Source: Rhodospirillaceae bacterium
GTDB lineage: Bacteria > Pseudomonadota > Alphaproteobacteria > MPNO01 > UBA2964
NCBI GenBank assembly: GCA_002712335.1
Contig: PATI01000069.1
Coordinates: 71,127 to 112,898, forward strand
Reading direction: 5' to 3'
DNA length: 41,772 bases
Part shown: positions 8,017 through 16,410 of the stretch, in pieces
Layout of the letters: the number at the start of each line of letters is the position of its first letter
Numbering within the stretch: position 1 is the first letter of the stretch
Translations under genes and position numbers: made by a program
Notes under the pieces: model-generated
Databases searched by the model: none
What the model saw: only the letters and a program-made list of their open reading frames with translations
What the model was told of the DNA's origin: nothing

Positions 8017-8637
8017 ATGTTAGAACTTTATACTTGGATGACAGACAACGGCTATAAGGCTAGGCAAATGGTTGAAGAGACCGGAGTTGATTATGACCTA
8101 AAGCCTATCAATTTGAGAAAAAAGGAGCAGTTTGACCCAGAATATCTCAAAATTAGCCCGGGCCATAAAATTCCTGCGATAATTGACCCTCAAGGTCCTG
8201 GGGGAAATAAAATAACTTTATGTGAATCTGGTGCTATTCTCAAATATTTAGCTGAATATTATGCGCCCAGTTTATACCCCGAGGATCCCACGAAGAGAAT
8301 TATCGTTGATCAATGGTTTATATACGGTTCAGCTCAGTGGACAACACTAGCACAACAATATGGGTTATTTATGCATCGTTTGGGTGAAGATGTGCCACGA
8401 GCTCAGGAACATTATGATGGTGTGCTGCGCGATATGATGAATATGTATGAAAAACACCTTGGCGAAAACGAGTATATTGCGGGGGATTATTCTATAGCAG
8501 ATATTACAGTTTATCCTGATGTTCATGGCCACGGGGTAAAGGATATAGGATTAGATGAATATCCAAATATTAAGCGTTGGCATGATTCTATTGAGGCGCG
8601 TCCGGCTGTTCAACGTGCTTGGACGCCATTTGCTTAG
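8017..8637 (+). CDS. Glutathione S-transferase family protein
   Basis: A 206-residue cytosolic GST. The thioredoxin-like N-terminal domain (MLELYTWMTDNGYKARQM) has the cis-Pro region (GHKIPAI, about 50-56) and the glutathione-contacting CESGAILKYLAE (about 69-80). The all-helical C-terminal domain ends in YPNIKRWHDSIEARPAV, a hallmark of the family. The start at 8017 is chosen because GGGAG lies 7 nt upstream and the protein then begins with strand 1 of the thioredoxin fold. The frame stays open upstream into the VOC gene but without a ribosome site. The N-terminal TWMTDNGYK pattern resembles the YghU/Nu-class rather than the classical Ser/Tyr classes. Being 2 nt from the VOC gene suggests a glutathione adduct or isomerisation step. 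Confidence 0.88.
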   Translation: MLELYTWMTDNGYKARQMVEETGVDYDLKPINLRKKEQFDPEYLKISPGHKIPAIIDPQGPGGNKITLCESGAILKYLAEYYAPSLYPEDPTKRIIVDQWFIYGSAQWTTLAQQYGLFMHRLGEDVPRAQEHYDGVLRDMMNMYEKHLGENEYIAGDYSIADITVYPDVHGHGVKDIGLDEYPNIKRWHDSIEARPAVQRAWTPFA

Positions 8638-8705
8638 AACTGTAGATTAAAACTAGGAGTCGGTGGCTGGAGCAGCTTATTGGTTCGTATTTGTTTCGTG
8701 TCTAG

Positions 8706-11700
8706 CTAATGAAAGTCACGTGAGGGGTAGATTTTGTTATACTCTTCGTTTGAGCGGCTGTTCTTAATTTTATTCTCAAAGTGTAGGGGTACTTCTACAA
8801 GCGACGTTAGCCGCTCGGTCATGTTGACCAAGTGTTTTGCAATGATATGGGTGACGAGTCCTTCGCGTTGTAGTTCGCCAGTGACGTAAAGGAGACGAGA
8901 TTCCAGAGTTTCTTTGCGATATTTTTGGAATAATTTAGGCCATATAATTACATTAGAGACCCCAGTTTCGTCTTCTAATGTCGTAAATATAATACCACTT
9001 GCGGTACTTGGCCTCTGGCGGTTAATAACCAATCCAGTAACAGAAACTCGTTTACCATTTTTGATATTTTTTATCTGTGATGCAGGAATAACTCCTTCAG
9101 AATCGAGTTCGACTCGTAATAACTGGAGAGGGTGAGCCTTGAGTGACATTCGAGTTGCCGCGTAATCATATGTGACTTCCTCTCCTAGGTGCATTGTTGG
9201 CAGCTCAACTTTAGGCTCGATGATATTTTCGCCAGAATCGATAAATAGTGGTAATTGGTTTGGATTTATACGTCGAACATCCCAGAGTGCTTGACGGCGT
9301 GACAATCCAACTGATTTATAGGCATCAGCTTTTGCAAGACACTCAAGGGTCTTTGGGTTTAGTTTGCTGCGTGTCCATAGGTCTTCAGGGCTAGAGAAAG
9401 GACGTGCGTTGCCGGCTTCGCGTGCTTGAAGTAATGTATTGGCATCAGTTTTTTTGAGTCCTTTTACCTGTCTGAAACCAATTCTAAGGGAGGGTGTTCT
9501 GTTTTCTCCAGTTTCTAATGTACAATCCCAATCACTAAAATTGATGTCTACCGGCTGTACTATGACGCCGTGCTCTTGTGCATCACGTATGATCTGCGCT
9601 GGTGCATAGAATCCCATTGGTTGGCTATTGAGTAATGCGCAGGCGAAGGCTGCTGGATAATGACATTTTAACCAAGATGAGACGTAGACCAATAAGGCAA
9701 AACTTGCCGCGTGGCTTTCTGGAAAACCGTAATCTCCAAAACCCTTGATTTGTTTGAAACAACGTTCAGCAAAGTCAGGGTCATAGTTCCGCGAGACCAT
9801 ACCCCGAACCATCTTGTCGTGATAATTATTGATGGTGCCGAGGTGTCGGAAGGTAGCCATAGCTCGACGCAGACCGTCGGCCTCCGAAGGAGTGAAGCCA
9901 GCGGCAACGATAGCAATCTTCATTGCCTGTTCTTGAAATAGCGGGACTCCGTAAGTTTTCTCTAAGACAGCCCGTAGATCTTCCGAATGATATTCTATTT
10001 TCTCTTGACCATTTCGCCGCCGTAGATAGGGGTGTACCATATCACCTTGGATTGGGCCTGGCCGGACGATAGCAATTTCAATCACCAAGTCATAGAAATT
10101 GCGTGGTTTGAGTCGGGGTAACATGCTCATCTGGGCCCGACTTTCGACTTGGAAAACGCCTACAGAATCGGCTTTACACAGCATATCGTAAACAGCAGAA
10201 TCTTCCGCGGGAATAGTAGAAAGTTGATATGTTTTACCATAGTGTGTTTTCAGTAATGACAAAGCCTTGCGGATGCAGCTCAGCATGCCAAGCCCTAGGA
10301 CGTCGATTTTTAGAATACCCAGCGCATCAAGGTCGTCTTTATCCCACTCGATAGTGGTACGATCATCCATGGCTGCATTAGTGATTGGTACCATCGCATC
10401 TAGTCTGTTACGGGTGATAACAAAGCCACCAACGTGTTGCGAAAGATGGCGGGGAAACCCTATAATTTCACGTGCTAGGCGTAGTGTGTTACTAAGATTC
10501 TTTTCATTGGGGTCGAGGCCGGCTTCCCGTATATGATGATCATCTATTATTCCAGAACGGCGCCCCGATATAGTACCGGCCAGTGTCTCTTCTATATCAC
10601 GGGTTAATCCCATTGCTCGAGAGACCTCACGCATGGCATTACGCCCGCGATAATGGACAATGGTAGCGGCTAGACCCGCCCGGTCACGCCCATATTTTTC
10701 ATATATATATTGGATAACCTCTTCACGTCGTTCATGCTCAAAATCGACGTCTATATCAGGAGGTTCGCCACGTTCAGCACTTATGAATCGCTCAAACAAA
10801 AGGTCAATCCGGACGGGATCAATAGCTGTGATACCAAGGCAATAACAGACGGCTGAATTCGCAGCTGAACCCCTTCCCTGACACAATATACCCATACGAT
10901 TAGCATAGTTGACGATGTCATAAACGGTTAGAAAGTAATTGGCATAATTGAGTTCATCGATTAGTGCCAGTTCGTGTGTTAATTGTTGTCCGACTTTCTT
11001 TGGAATGTTATCCCGATAACGAATCTTGGCGCCATTCCAAGTTAGTCTCTCGAGATATTTTTGGGATGAAATGCCATCAGGCGCTTCGTCGTCCGGGTAT
11101 TCATAGACTAGTTCATCAAGAGAAAAAGTACAGCGCCGAGCAATTTCTATTGTGCGTTTAATTGCTTTAGGAAATTGTCGAAACAATATTGTCATTTCGG
11201 CACCAGATTTTATATGGCGTTCAGCATTTGGGAACAGGTGATACCCAGCTTCTCTGATGGTACGGTGTATACGTATTGAGGTAAGAATGTCCTGTAAATC
11301 ACGACGTTCGGTTTTGTGGTAATGCACGTCATTGGTTGCCACTAATGGCATGGATACTTTTTTTGAAAGAGCCTGCAGGGTAGCGAGTTTTTTCTGGGCA
11401 CCTGATGTCATGAAATTTTGGCCAGAAAGATAACTATGACCCGGCAAGGCATTAGACAATTTATGTAAGTGAACCTCATGCAACGGTGTAGCTAAAGAAA
11501 TTACTATTTGTCCTTTAGCTCGCTCGAGAAAGTCATCAATCTTGATGTTACACGCACCTTTTGGTGCCCGTCGACGTCCAAGGGTAATGAGTTGTGAAAG
11601 GTGACTATACGCCTTTTTGTTCATGGGCAGACAAAGAAGGCTCGGAGCATCAGTAAAATCTAGTCGTGCACCAATAATCAACTTGATATTTTTTTCGCGG

Positions 11701-11864
11701 GCCGCCAAATGTGCCCGGACTACACCAGCAAGCGTATTGCGGTCGGTGATAGCAATGGCGCTCAGCCCTCGTTCGGCAGCACTAGAGACAAGTTCTTCGG
11801 GGTGAGAGGCTCCACGTAAAAAGCTGAAATTACTGGTAGTTTGTAGTTCAGCGTAAGGTTTCAT
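8706..11864 (-). CDS. dnaE2: Error-prone DNA polymerase DnaE2 (ImuC)
   Basis: A 1052-residue C-family polymerase without proofreading, acting with ImuA and ImuB in SOS-induced translesion synthesis. The N-terminal PHP domain begins YAELQTTSNFSFLRGASHPE. The catalytic acidic residues lie in PDIDVDF (about 369-375) and KIDVLGLGML (about 519). The finger region carries GFPESHAASFALLVY. A C-terminal OB fold contains KRVSVTGLVINRQR. The length and absence of the longer tail of replicative DnaE1 fit DnaE2. The start at 11864 overlaps the imuB stop as ATGA; an in-frame GTG/ATG extension 24 nt upstream is less likely. A QLPLF peptide at residues 870-874 (9243-9257) resembles a beta-clamp-binding pentapeptide. 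Confidence 0.96.
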   Translation of the reverse strand: MKPYAELQTTSNFSFLRGASHPEELVSSAAERGLSAIAITDRNTLAGVVRAHLAAREKNIKLIIGARLDFTDAPSLLCLPMNKKAYSHLSQLITLGRRRAPKGACNIKIDDFLERAKGQIVISLATPLHEVHLHKLSNALPGHSYLSGQNFMTSGAQKKLATLQALSKKVSMPLVATNDVHYHKTERRDLQDILTSIRIHRTIREAGYHLFPNAERHIKSGAEMTILFRQFPKAIKRTIEIARRCTFSLDELVYEYPDDEAPDGISSQKYLERLTWNGAKIRYRDNIPKKVGQQLTHELALIDELNYANYFLTVYDIVNYANRMGILCQGRGSAANSAVCYCLGITAIDPVRIDLLFERFISAERGEPPDIDVDFEHERREEVIQYIYEKYGRDRAGLAATIVHYRGRNAMREVSRAMGLTRDIEETLAGTISGRRSGIIDDHHIREAGLDPNEKNLSNTLRLAREIIGFPRHLSQHVGGFVITRNRLDAMVPITNAAMDDRTTIEWDKDDLDALGILKIDVLGLGMLSCIRKALSLLKTHYGKTYQLSTIPAEDSAVYDMLCKADSVGVFQVESRAQMSMLPRLKPRNFYDLVIEIAIVRPGPIQGDMVHPYLRRRNGQEKIEYHSEDLRAVLEKTYGVPLFQEQAMKIAIVAAGFTPSEADGLRRAMATFRHLGTINNYHDKMVRGMVSRNYDPDFAERCFKQIKGFGDYGFPESHAASFALLVYVSSWLKCHYPAAFACALLNSQPMGFYAPAQIIRDAQEHGVIVQPVDINFSDWDCTLETGENRTPSLRIGFRQVKGLKKTDANTLLQAREAGNARPFSSPEDLWTRSKLNPKTLECLAKADAYKSVGLSRRQALWDVRRINPNQLPLFIDSGENIIEPKVELPTMHLGEEVTYDYAATRMSLKAHPLQLLRVELDSEGVIPASQIKNIKNGKRVSVTGLVINRQRPSTASGIIFTTLEDETGVSNVIIWPKLFQKYRKETLESRLLYVTGELQREGLVTHIIAKHLVNMTERLTSLVEVPLHFENKIKNSRSNEEYNKIYPSRDFH

Positions 11865-13396
11865 CCAAATATTCCATGTATGAACCAAGTACCCTTACTG
11901 TTTGCAAACAACCAGAAACGCTGCCCGGTATCATTTTCTATCCTGTAGTAATCCCGTGTATCTGCGTCACTATCAGTCCACCACTCTGCGGCAATACGTT
12001 CGGGGCCTTCAGAGTGCTTAATGTGATGTAAGACCTTTCTCCAACGAAATTTTATCGGTAGCTCCTTCGTATTTTTGGGTATGATCTCGATTTGTTGAGG
12101 GACGTGCAGCAGCCGGAGCGGCCGTGGTGATAAAATTTTTTGCTTATCGCTCTTTGTTTTTTGAGGGTTCCCGATAGATATAAGTCTGGCGGCACGTTCG
12201 GGGACATGACTTTCTTTGAAGAATACCTGCTGTAAGTTATGATATCCAAATCGGTTTGCCAGTCGGTCAATCACTGCCTGATAGCTCTTCATGTTTTGCG
12301 TTGCTGAATTACGTTGAAAATTGGTTTGAATGGCTTGCAAGGGCTCTGCTTTAGATGCGAAAAGTATTATTTCATCAATCCCAAACTCTGGATCGATTTG
12401 GTCGAGGCGATCGATGAATAATTTAAGCAGGTGTTTAGGCTCACGGTTAGGGTATGCCGTTTTAATGGTTATTTGAGTAGTGCCACCATTTGGTCTATAT
12501 GCTGAGAGGGTAATTTCTCGGGCACCTTGACCGGTTTTGCCGAGGGTTTTGCAAAGATTGTCGAATAGTTTTGTTATTGACCTGATAATATCATCGCGAT
12601 GGCCTATAGGCTCGGCAAAAGCTAATCGGGAAATCAGGGGTTTGGGGGGTAGAGTAGGAGAAAAGGGCTCTGCTCTTTCGCCAAGAGCAGTATCGAGACG
12701 GAAGAGGATATTCTCATCATATCGTGCAGTGAGGGGCCCTCGAGGTATATTCATCAAGTCTTTGATATGGCGTAGTCCAGTTTCATGAAGAGATAAAACT
12801 GTGGTAGGCGGAAGACGTAGAGCTGCAATGGTTAACGGTGCGATCGCTTGTCGAGACTTTCCAGGCGGTACAATTCTCCAAGGACTTTGTTTCATTGAAA
12901 ATCGGGCTATAGCCCACGCACAACCAAGTGTGTCAGCTATGGCTGCGTGAGCTTTAAAACCTAATTTTTCGATGCGCTTTACCATATCGATGAGCATGTT
13001 TTCTTCGCCACCGTAAAGATGGGCACAGCCTGTGATATCTAGCCATAGTCCAGCTCCGCCGGCTCCTTCAAGCGATGGGTCTTTGGAATCTGTATCCTCC
13101 TCCCTTGTCCAAGGGCTATAACGCTCACACCACTGAGCTATACGGTTAAGCATTTTTTGATCTTCAACAAGGTTTGAGGGGTGAATGGTAATAGAAGGTA
13201 AGATGGCCCGTGCATCAGCTAGTGCCATCTGAGGTTTTAACCCAGCCAGCTCAGCTACGTTATTGACAGCACTTATCGAAAGCTGTGACTGACACTCTCG
13301 CACGATGGCAATAGGCTTATTTTTTAAGTCTGGCATTACACGGATGACCTGGTCGGTCGCAAACCGTGGCAGCCAGAGAGAAACAACTCTTCTCAT
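11861..13396 (-). CDS. imuB: ImuB, catalytically inactive Y-family polymerase-like protein
   Basis: A 511-residue DinB-related protein that acts as the hub of the ImuA-ImuB-DnaE2 mutasome. The N-terminus MRRVVSLWLPRFATDQ lacks the first catalytic Asp of Y-family polymerases. The segment LWLDITGCAHLYGGE replaces the acidic catalytic motif, so it should not polymerise, as is known for ImuB. Other family marks are ALADARAILP, CAWAIARF, ESHVPERAARL and the C-terminal RRLLHVPQ-like region ending in WFIHGIFG. An in-frame GTG lies 3 nt before the chosen ATG. It overlaps imuA by 80 nt and dnaE2 by 4 nt, so the three are translationally coupled. Confidence 0.94.
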   Translation of the reverse strand: MRRVVSLWLPRFATDQVIRVMPDLKNKPIAIVRECQSQLSISAVNNVAELAGLKPQMALADARAILPSITIHPSNLVEDQKMLNRIAQWCERYSPWTREEDTDSKDPSLEGAGGAGLWLDITGCAHLYGGEENMLIDMVKRIEKLGFKAHAAIADTLGCAWAIARFSMKQSPWRIVPPGKSRQAIAPLTIAALRLPPTTVLSLHETGLRHIKDLMNIPRGPLTARYDENILFRLDTALGERAEPFSPTLPPKPLISRLAFAEPIGHRDDIIRSITKLFDNLCKTLGKTGQGAREITLSAYRPNGGTTQITIKTAYPNREPKHLLKLFIDRLDQIDPEFGIDEIILFASKAEPLQAIQTNFQRNSATQNMKSYQAVIDRLANRFGYHNLQQVFFKESHVPERAARLISIGNPQKTKSDKQKILSPRPLRLLHVPQQIEIIPKNTKELPIKFRWRKVLHHIKHSEGPERIAAEWWTDSDADTRDYYRIENDTGQRFWLFANSKGTWFIHGIFG

Positions 13397-14141
13397 CACA
13401 CCATTCCATTAGCCAAGTGTCGGGCATTCCGCCCCGACTTCGAAATAATTTAGCTTTCCAGCTAGCAGCACCGGGCTCGTCTAAGGATTTGGAAAAGCCT
13501 TGAGGGTGACTGGAAACTGATTTAATACGCCAGCGTTGTGTAGCTGCAGAAAGACCGGGTGTTTTCGTTGAAGGTCTTAGCAGTATTGTTAGAGCACCAT
13601 TTTCTTTGGTGGCGAGTTGTAGTCGTCTACTGGATGTCATAGAAATTTTTTTGATTTCTCCTAGGACGGCGGTAAAGGCAGAGCTGCGCAGGCCTTCTTC
13701 CATCGCCCATAAGACATCAGTATCACGTGTAGTTTTAACAATAGTTAGTAATGAAGTATCAAGTCCTTGTTGGACTAGGCCAAACGGATACAGGTCGCCA
13801 GTATCGGTAGCGTTGTTATTGGCACACCAAAGAATACGTCCTCTCCGAGAATTGAGGAGGGAAGCTATTAGCGCTACACAAAACCCTGTTGCAGCTCCCC
13901 CATCAGTAGGTCGGTCAAAAAAAACCTCATATAGGGCGTCAGGGAGAAATCCTCCAGCTGGAAGCCGTTGGTCCATTTCTGATATTCCTAAGGAGAACGG
14001 CTTCTCTTCATTCTTCCAGGCGGGCCGCTCAAGTGCTCGAATACGCGATCGTAGGGTTTCAATCTGTTTTCTCTCCCTTAGTTTGTGCTGACCAAAAAAA
14101 GGAGGAGTTTTTACGACCGGCAAAATTATATTCCGGGACAT
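13317..14141 (-). CDS. imuA: ImuA, mutasome subunit (RecA/SulA-like)
   Basis: A 274-residue protein, first gene of the imuA-imuB-dnaE2 operon. An N-terminal Arg/Leu-rich helix (ERKQIETLRSRIRALERP) is followed by the degenerate RecA-like core FSLGISEMDQRLPAGGFLP and EVFFDRP. The C-terminus carries the family signature of an RGGMPDTWLMEW segment and SLAATVCDRPG. The canonical Walker A Lys-Thr is missing, as is usual in ImuA. It works with ImuB and DnaE2 in damage-induced mutagenesis. A LexA-type box and a good sigma-70 promoter lie directly upstream. The last 80 nt overlap imuB in another frame. Confidence 0.93.
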   Translation of the reverse strand: MSRNIILPVVKTPPFFGQHKLRERKQIETLRSRIRALERPAWKNEEKPFSLGISEMDQRLPAGGFLPDALYEVFFDRPTDGGAATGFCVALIASLLNSRRGRILWCANNNATDTGDLYPFGLVQQGLDTSLLTIVKTTRDTDVLWAMEEGLRSSAFTAVLGEIKKISMTSSRRLQLATKENGALTILLRPSTKTPGLSAATQRWRIKSVSSHPQGFSKSLDEPGAASWKAKLFRSRGGMPDTWLMEWCDEKSCFSLAATVCDRPGHPCNARLKK

Positions 14142-14165
14142 TAGAGTCTCTCAAAATGAATTAAT

Positions 14166-14180
14166 GTTCTTGTTTTGTTC
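14166..14180 (-). promoter_or_regulatory. LexA (SOS) box, GTTC-N7-GTTC
   Basis: The plus strand reads GTTC, seven bases, GTTC (14166-14169 and 14177-14180), an exact match to the alphaproteobacterial LexA operator. It lies 24 nt upstream of the imuA start codon and overlaps the last base of the predicted -10 element, so bound LexA would block RNA polymerase. Eight fixed bases would turn up about once by chance in a window this size, so the support comes mainly from its place before a known SOS operon. Confidence 0.85.
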
Positions 14181-14207
14181 TTATATTGAGTTGTGATGCT
14201 GAGTCAA
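14180..14207 (-). promoter_or_regulatory. Predicted sigma-70 promoter of imuA-imuB-dnaE2
   Basis: On the minus strand TTGACT (14202-14207) and TATAAG (14180-14185) each match five of six consensus bases, with a 16-nt spacer. Transcription would begin within the LexA box, leaving a leader of roughly 25-30 nt before the imuA ATG. The position relative to the operator and gene makes this the most convincing promoter in the window. Confidence 0.7.
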
Positions 14208-14305
14208 GTCTATCAAAATATTTAGATAATGATGGTTAGTATTTGACCCTTGTTATAACCGGTAAGAGAATGTACAGAGCGATTATTAGAGGAGGGATAA
14301 AAATT

Positions 14306-15118
14306 ATGACTGAAGAGGATATTAAGTACCGTACAATTGATGGCTTGGAACTCTTTGGGCGTCTATATCGTCCTGAAAAAAGTGGTCCCGTTCCCTACGT
14401 TGTCGATGTTCATGGAGGTGCGTGGCGTAATGGAGACAGGATGAATAATCAAGTTATTCATCAGCAGTTTGCAGCAGCAGGTATAGGTGTTTTCGCACTT
14501 GATTTCCGCCTATCGACCCAGGCTCCTTACCCGGGTCCAGTACAAGATGCTAATTATGGGGTGCGGTGGTTTAAAAAAAATGCTGCATCTATTGACGCTA
14601 ATGTATCAATTATCGGTGGGTTGGGTTCATCTAGTGGCGGACAGCAGATGGGCTTAATAGCCTTGCAACCGAATGGTACTGACTATGTTGTTGATGAACC
14701 ATCGCTTACAGGTATTGATGCTAGTATTGAATTTTTCATTGGTTGCTGGCCTATTCTTGATCCCTTGGCACGTTATCAGATGGCAAAAGAGACCGGCAAA
14801 GAACGGCTTGTTGAAGCTCATAATATTTACTTTGCCGATGAAGACCAAATGGCACTTGGTAATCCTTACATGGTGATTGATCGTGGGGAGGCTACTCATA
14901 TGCCTCCAGTGGCCATAATCCAAGGTGAATTAGACGATAATGTCGATCATTTCCGTGCTGATATGTTTGCAGAAATTTATAAAGAGGCCGGTGGGAACAT
15001 CGAAGTACATAAATATGCTGGTCAGCCTCATACCTTTGCGGCAAAAAACCCAGATGACGCAGCTTCGAAAGACGCTGTTGCTAATTTGATTGCCTTTATC
15101 CTAGAACAAGAAAGTTGA
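14306..15118 (+). CDS. Alpha/beta hydrolase (esterase / BD-FAE or formamidase-like)
   Basis: A 270-residue alpha/beta-hydrolase of the esterase/lipase-like group with an oxyanion-hole HGGAW at 36-40. The nucleophile elbow is GSSSG at 107-111 (Ser109), the acid is probably Asp210 in GELDDN, and the His is His242 in GQPHTF. The start is the ATG at 14306 behind AGGAGGG (14290-14296). The frame is open upstream to a TTG at 14243 without a ribosome site. The protein has no signal peptide. Relatives include carboxylesterases, feruloyl esterase-like BD-FAE proteins and kynurenine formamidase. The gene is divergent from imuA and sits 74 nt before an alginate lyase gene, with no sign of a shared function. 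Confidence 0.85.
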   Translation: MTEEDIKYRTIDGLELFGRLYRPEKSGPVPYVVDVHGGAWRNGDRMNNQVIHQQFAAAGIGVFALDFRLSTQAPYPGPVQDANYGVRWFKKNAASIDANVSIIGGLGSSSGGQQMGLIALQPNGTDYVVDEPSLTGIDASIEFFIGCWPILDPLARYQMAKETGKERLVEAHNIYFADEDQMALGNPYMVIDRGEATHMPPVAIIQGELDDNVDHFRADMFAEIYKEAGGNIEVHKYAGQPHTFAAKNPDDAASKDAVANLIAFILEQES

Positions 15119-15192
15119 TCAAAGTTTTGAAAGTTTCTTTATCTTAAATTGAGAGAAGTAAAATAAGAATTTCGATTAAAAGAACCAATTGA

Positions 15193-16320
15193 ATGATCAT
15201 AAAAACCTTGGCATATATATGTGGATTGAACTTATTTTATTTATTTCTCTCCGCTTGTAACACCGTTACACATTCGGCTGAGCCTCTCGTGAGGGGTTTG
15301 GAAATACAAACAAAAATTTTAAAATCACCGTTCGACGTAAATAGGTTGTTAAGGGTTACAGATGCTAATACGCCGAATTTTGTCTGTAAGACACCACCGC
15401 AGCCAGTTCATGATCTTACCTTTCAAGGATTTTATAAGTTAGGTACTGGCTCATCAGTCGTTGATAAGAATGCAATGAAAGCCTACCGTGCAGCTCGTGC
15501 ACCTATTGATAGATTCGCCTCTGCAGTCATTAAAATGAGTGACCGCTATTTGAGTGATGAAAAAGAAAATCCGCAAATTGCGCATTGTGTCCTTGATTGG
15601 CTGTATTCTTGGGGAAAGGGACAAGCATTTTTGGGGTCAGTCAGCCAACAGGGTAGCTTTGTTCGGAAGTGGGCGCTAGGTACGATAGCTCTCTCCTACT
15701 TGAAAATTAAAAACGCTGATAATTTGAACTCACGTAAAAAAAGGGGAATAAAAAATTGGATTGCTGAGTGGGCCTATTGGGTCCGTGACGATTATTCAAC
15801 CAATATGCACAAGAACAGTCGCAATAATAACCATGCATACTGGGCTGCATGGTCTGTAGGACTTTCCGGGGTCGTCTTAAACAATCGCTCTCATTTTGAC
15901 TGGATGGTGGGTCAATATCTAAAAGCAATGAAACAGATTTGGGATGATGGAACTCTGCCGCTTGAGATGGACAGGCGGTCGAAGGCTCTACACTACCATG
16001 TTTATTCTACACAGGTGCTGGTAATGATTGCGACCTTAGCTTCTCGCAATGGCATGGATTTGTATGGTGCCGAAAATGGTGCTCTCCACAGGCTAGTAAT
16101 GCGGACAGTGGGAGGCTTAGAAGATCCAACTTTTTTTGCTGAAAGAACAGGAGAAAAACAAACTTGGGTTGGAAAATTGAGCGGCGGAAAGCTTGCTTGG
16201 ATGGAAGCATATTATGCAAGGTTTCCAATACCTGAGATAAAAAATTGGATTAATATTTACCGGCCGATGAAGAATCGTAGAGTCGGAGGGAATACTACAT
16301 TATTGTATGGGATGCGTTAG
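15193..16320 (+). CDS. Lipoprotein alginate lyase, polysaccharide lyase family 5 (AlgL-like)
   Basis: A 375-residue protein with an N-terminal lipoprotein signal: hydrophobic residues 6-20 and a lipobox LSAC with Cys22. The alpha/alpha-toroid lyase core is recognised by NNNHAYWAAWSVG (211-223) and GTLPLEMDRRSKALHYH (253-269). Catalytic residues of Sphingomonas lyase A1-III (Asn191, His192, Arg239, Tyr246) map with the same spacing to Asn213, His214, Arg261 and Tyr268. Enzymes of this family cleave polymannuronate by beta-elimination. It should be anchored to the periplasmic face of a membrane. No alginate biosynthesis, uptake or other lyase gene is in the window, so it stands alone. Confidence 0.87.
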   Translation: MIIKTLAYICGLNLFYLFLSACNTVTHSAEPLVRGLEIQTKILKSPFDVNRLLRVTDANTPNFVCKTPPQPVHDLTFQGFYKLGTGSSVVDKNAMKAYRAARAPIDRFASAVIKMSDRYLSDEKENPQIAHCVLDWLYSWGKGQAFLGSVSQQGSFVRKWALGTIALSYLKIKNADNLNSRKKRGIKNWIAEWAYWVRDDYSTNMHKNSRNNNHAYWAAWSVGLSGVVLNNRSHFDWMVGQYLKAMKQIWDDGTLPLEMDRRSKALHYHVYSTQVLVMIATLASRNGMDLYGAENGALHRLVMRTVGGLEDPTFFAERTGEKQTWVGKLSGGKLAWMEAYYARFPIPEIKNWINIYRPMKNRRVGGNTTLLYGMR

Positions 16321-16410
16321 GTTACCAATACCGCTTTGTATAACAATAAATTATATTTTCAGGTTAGATTGGATAGCCAAATAACGATCTTTTAGGAGAG
16401 GGAAGGGCGC

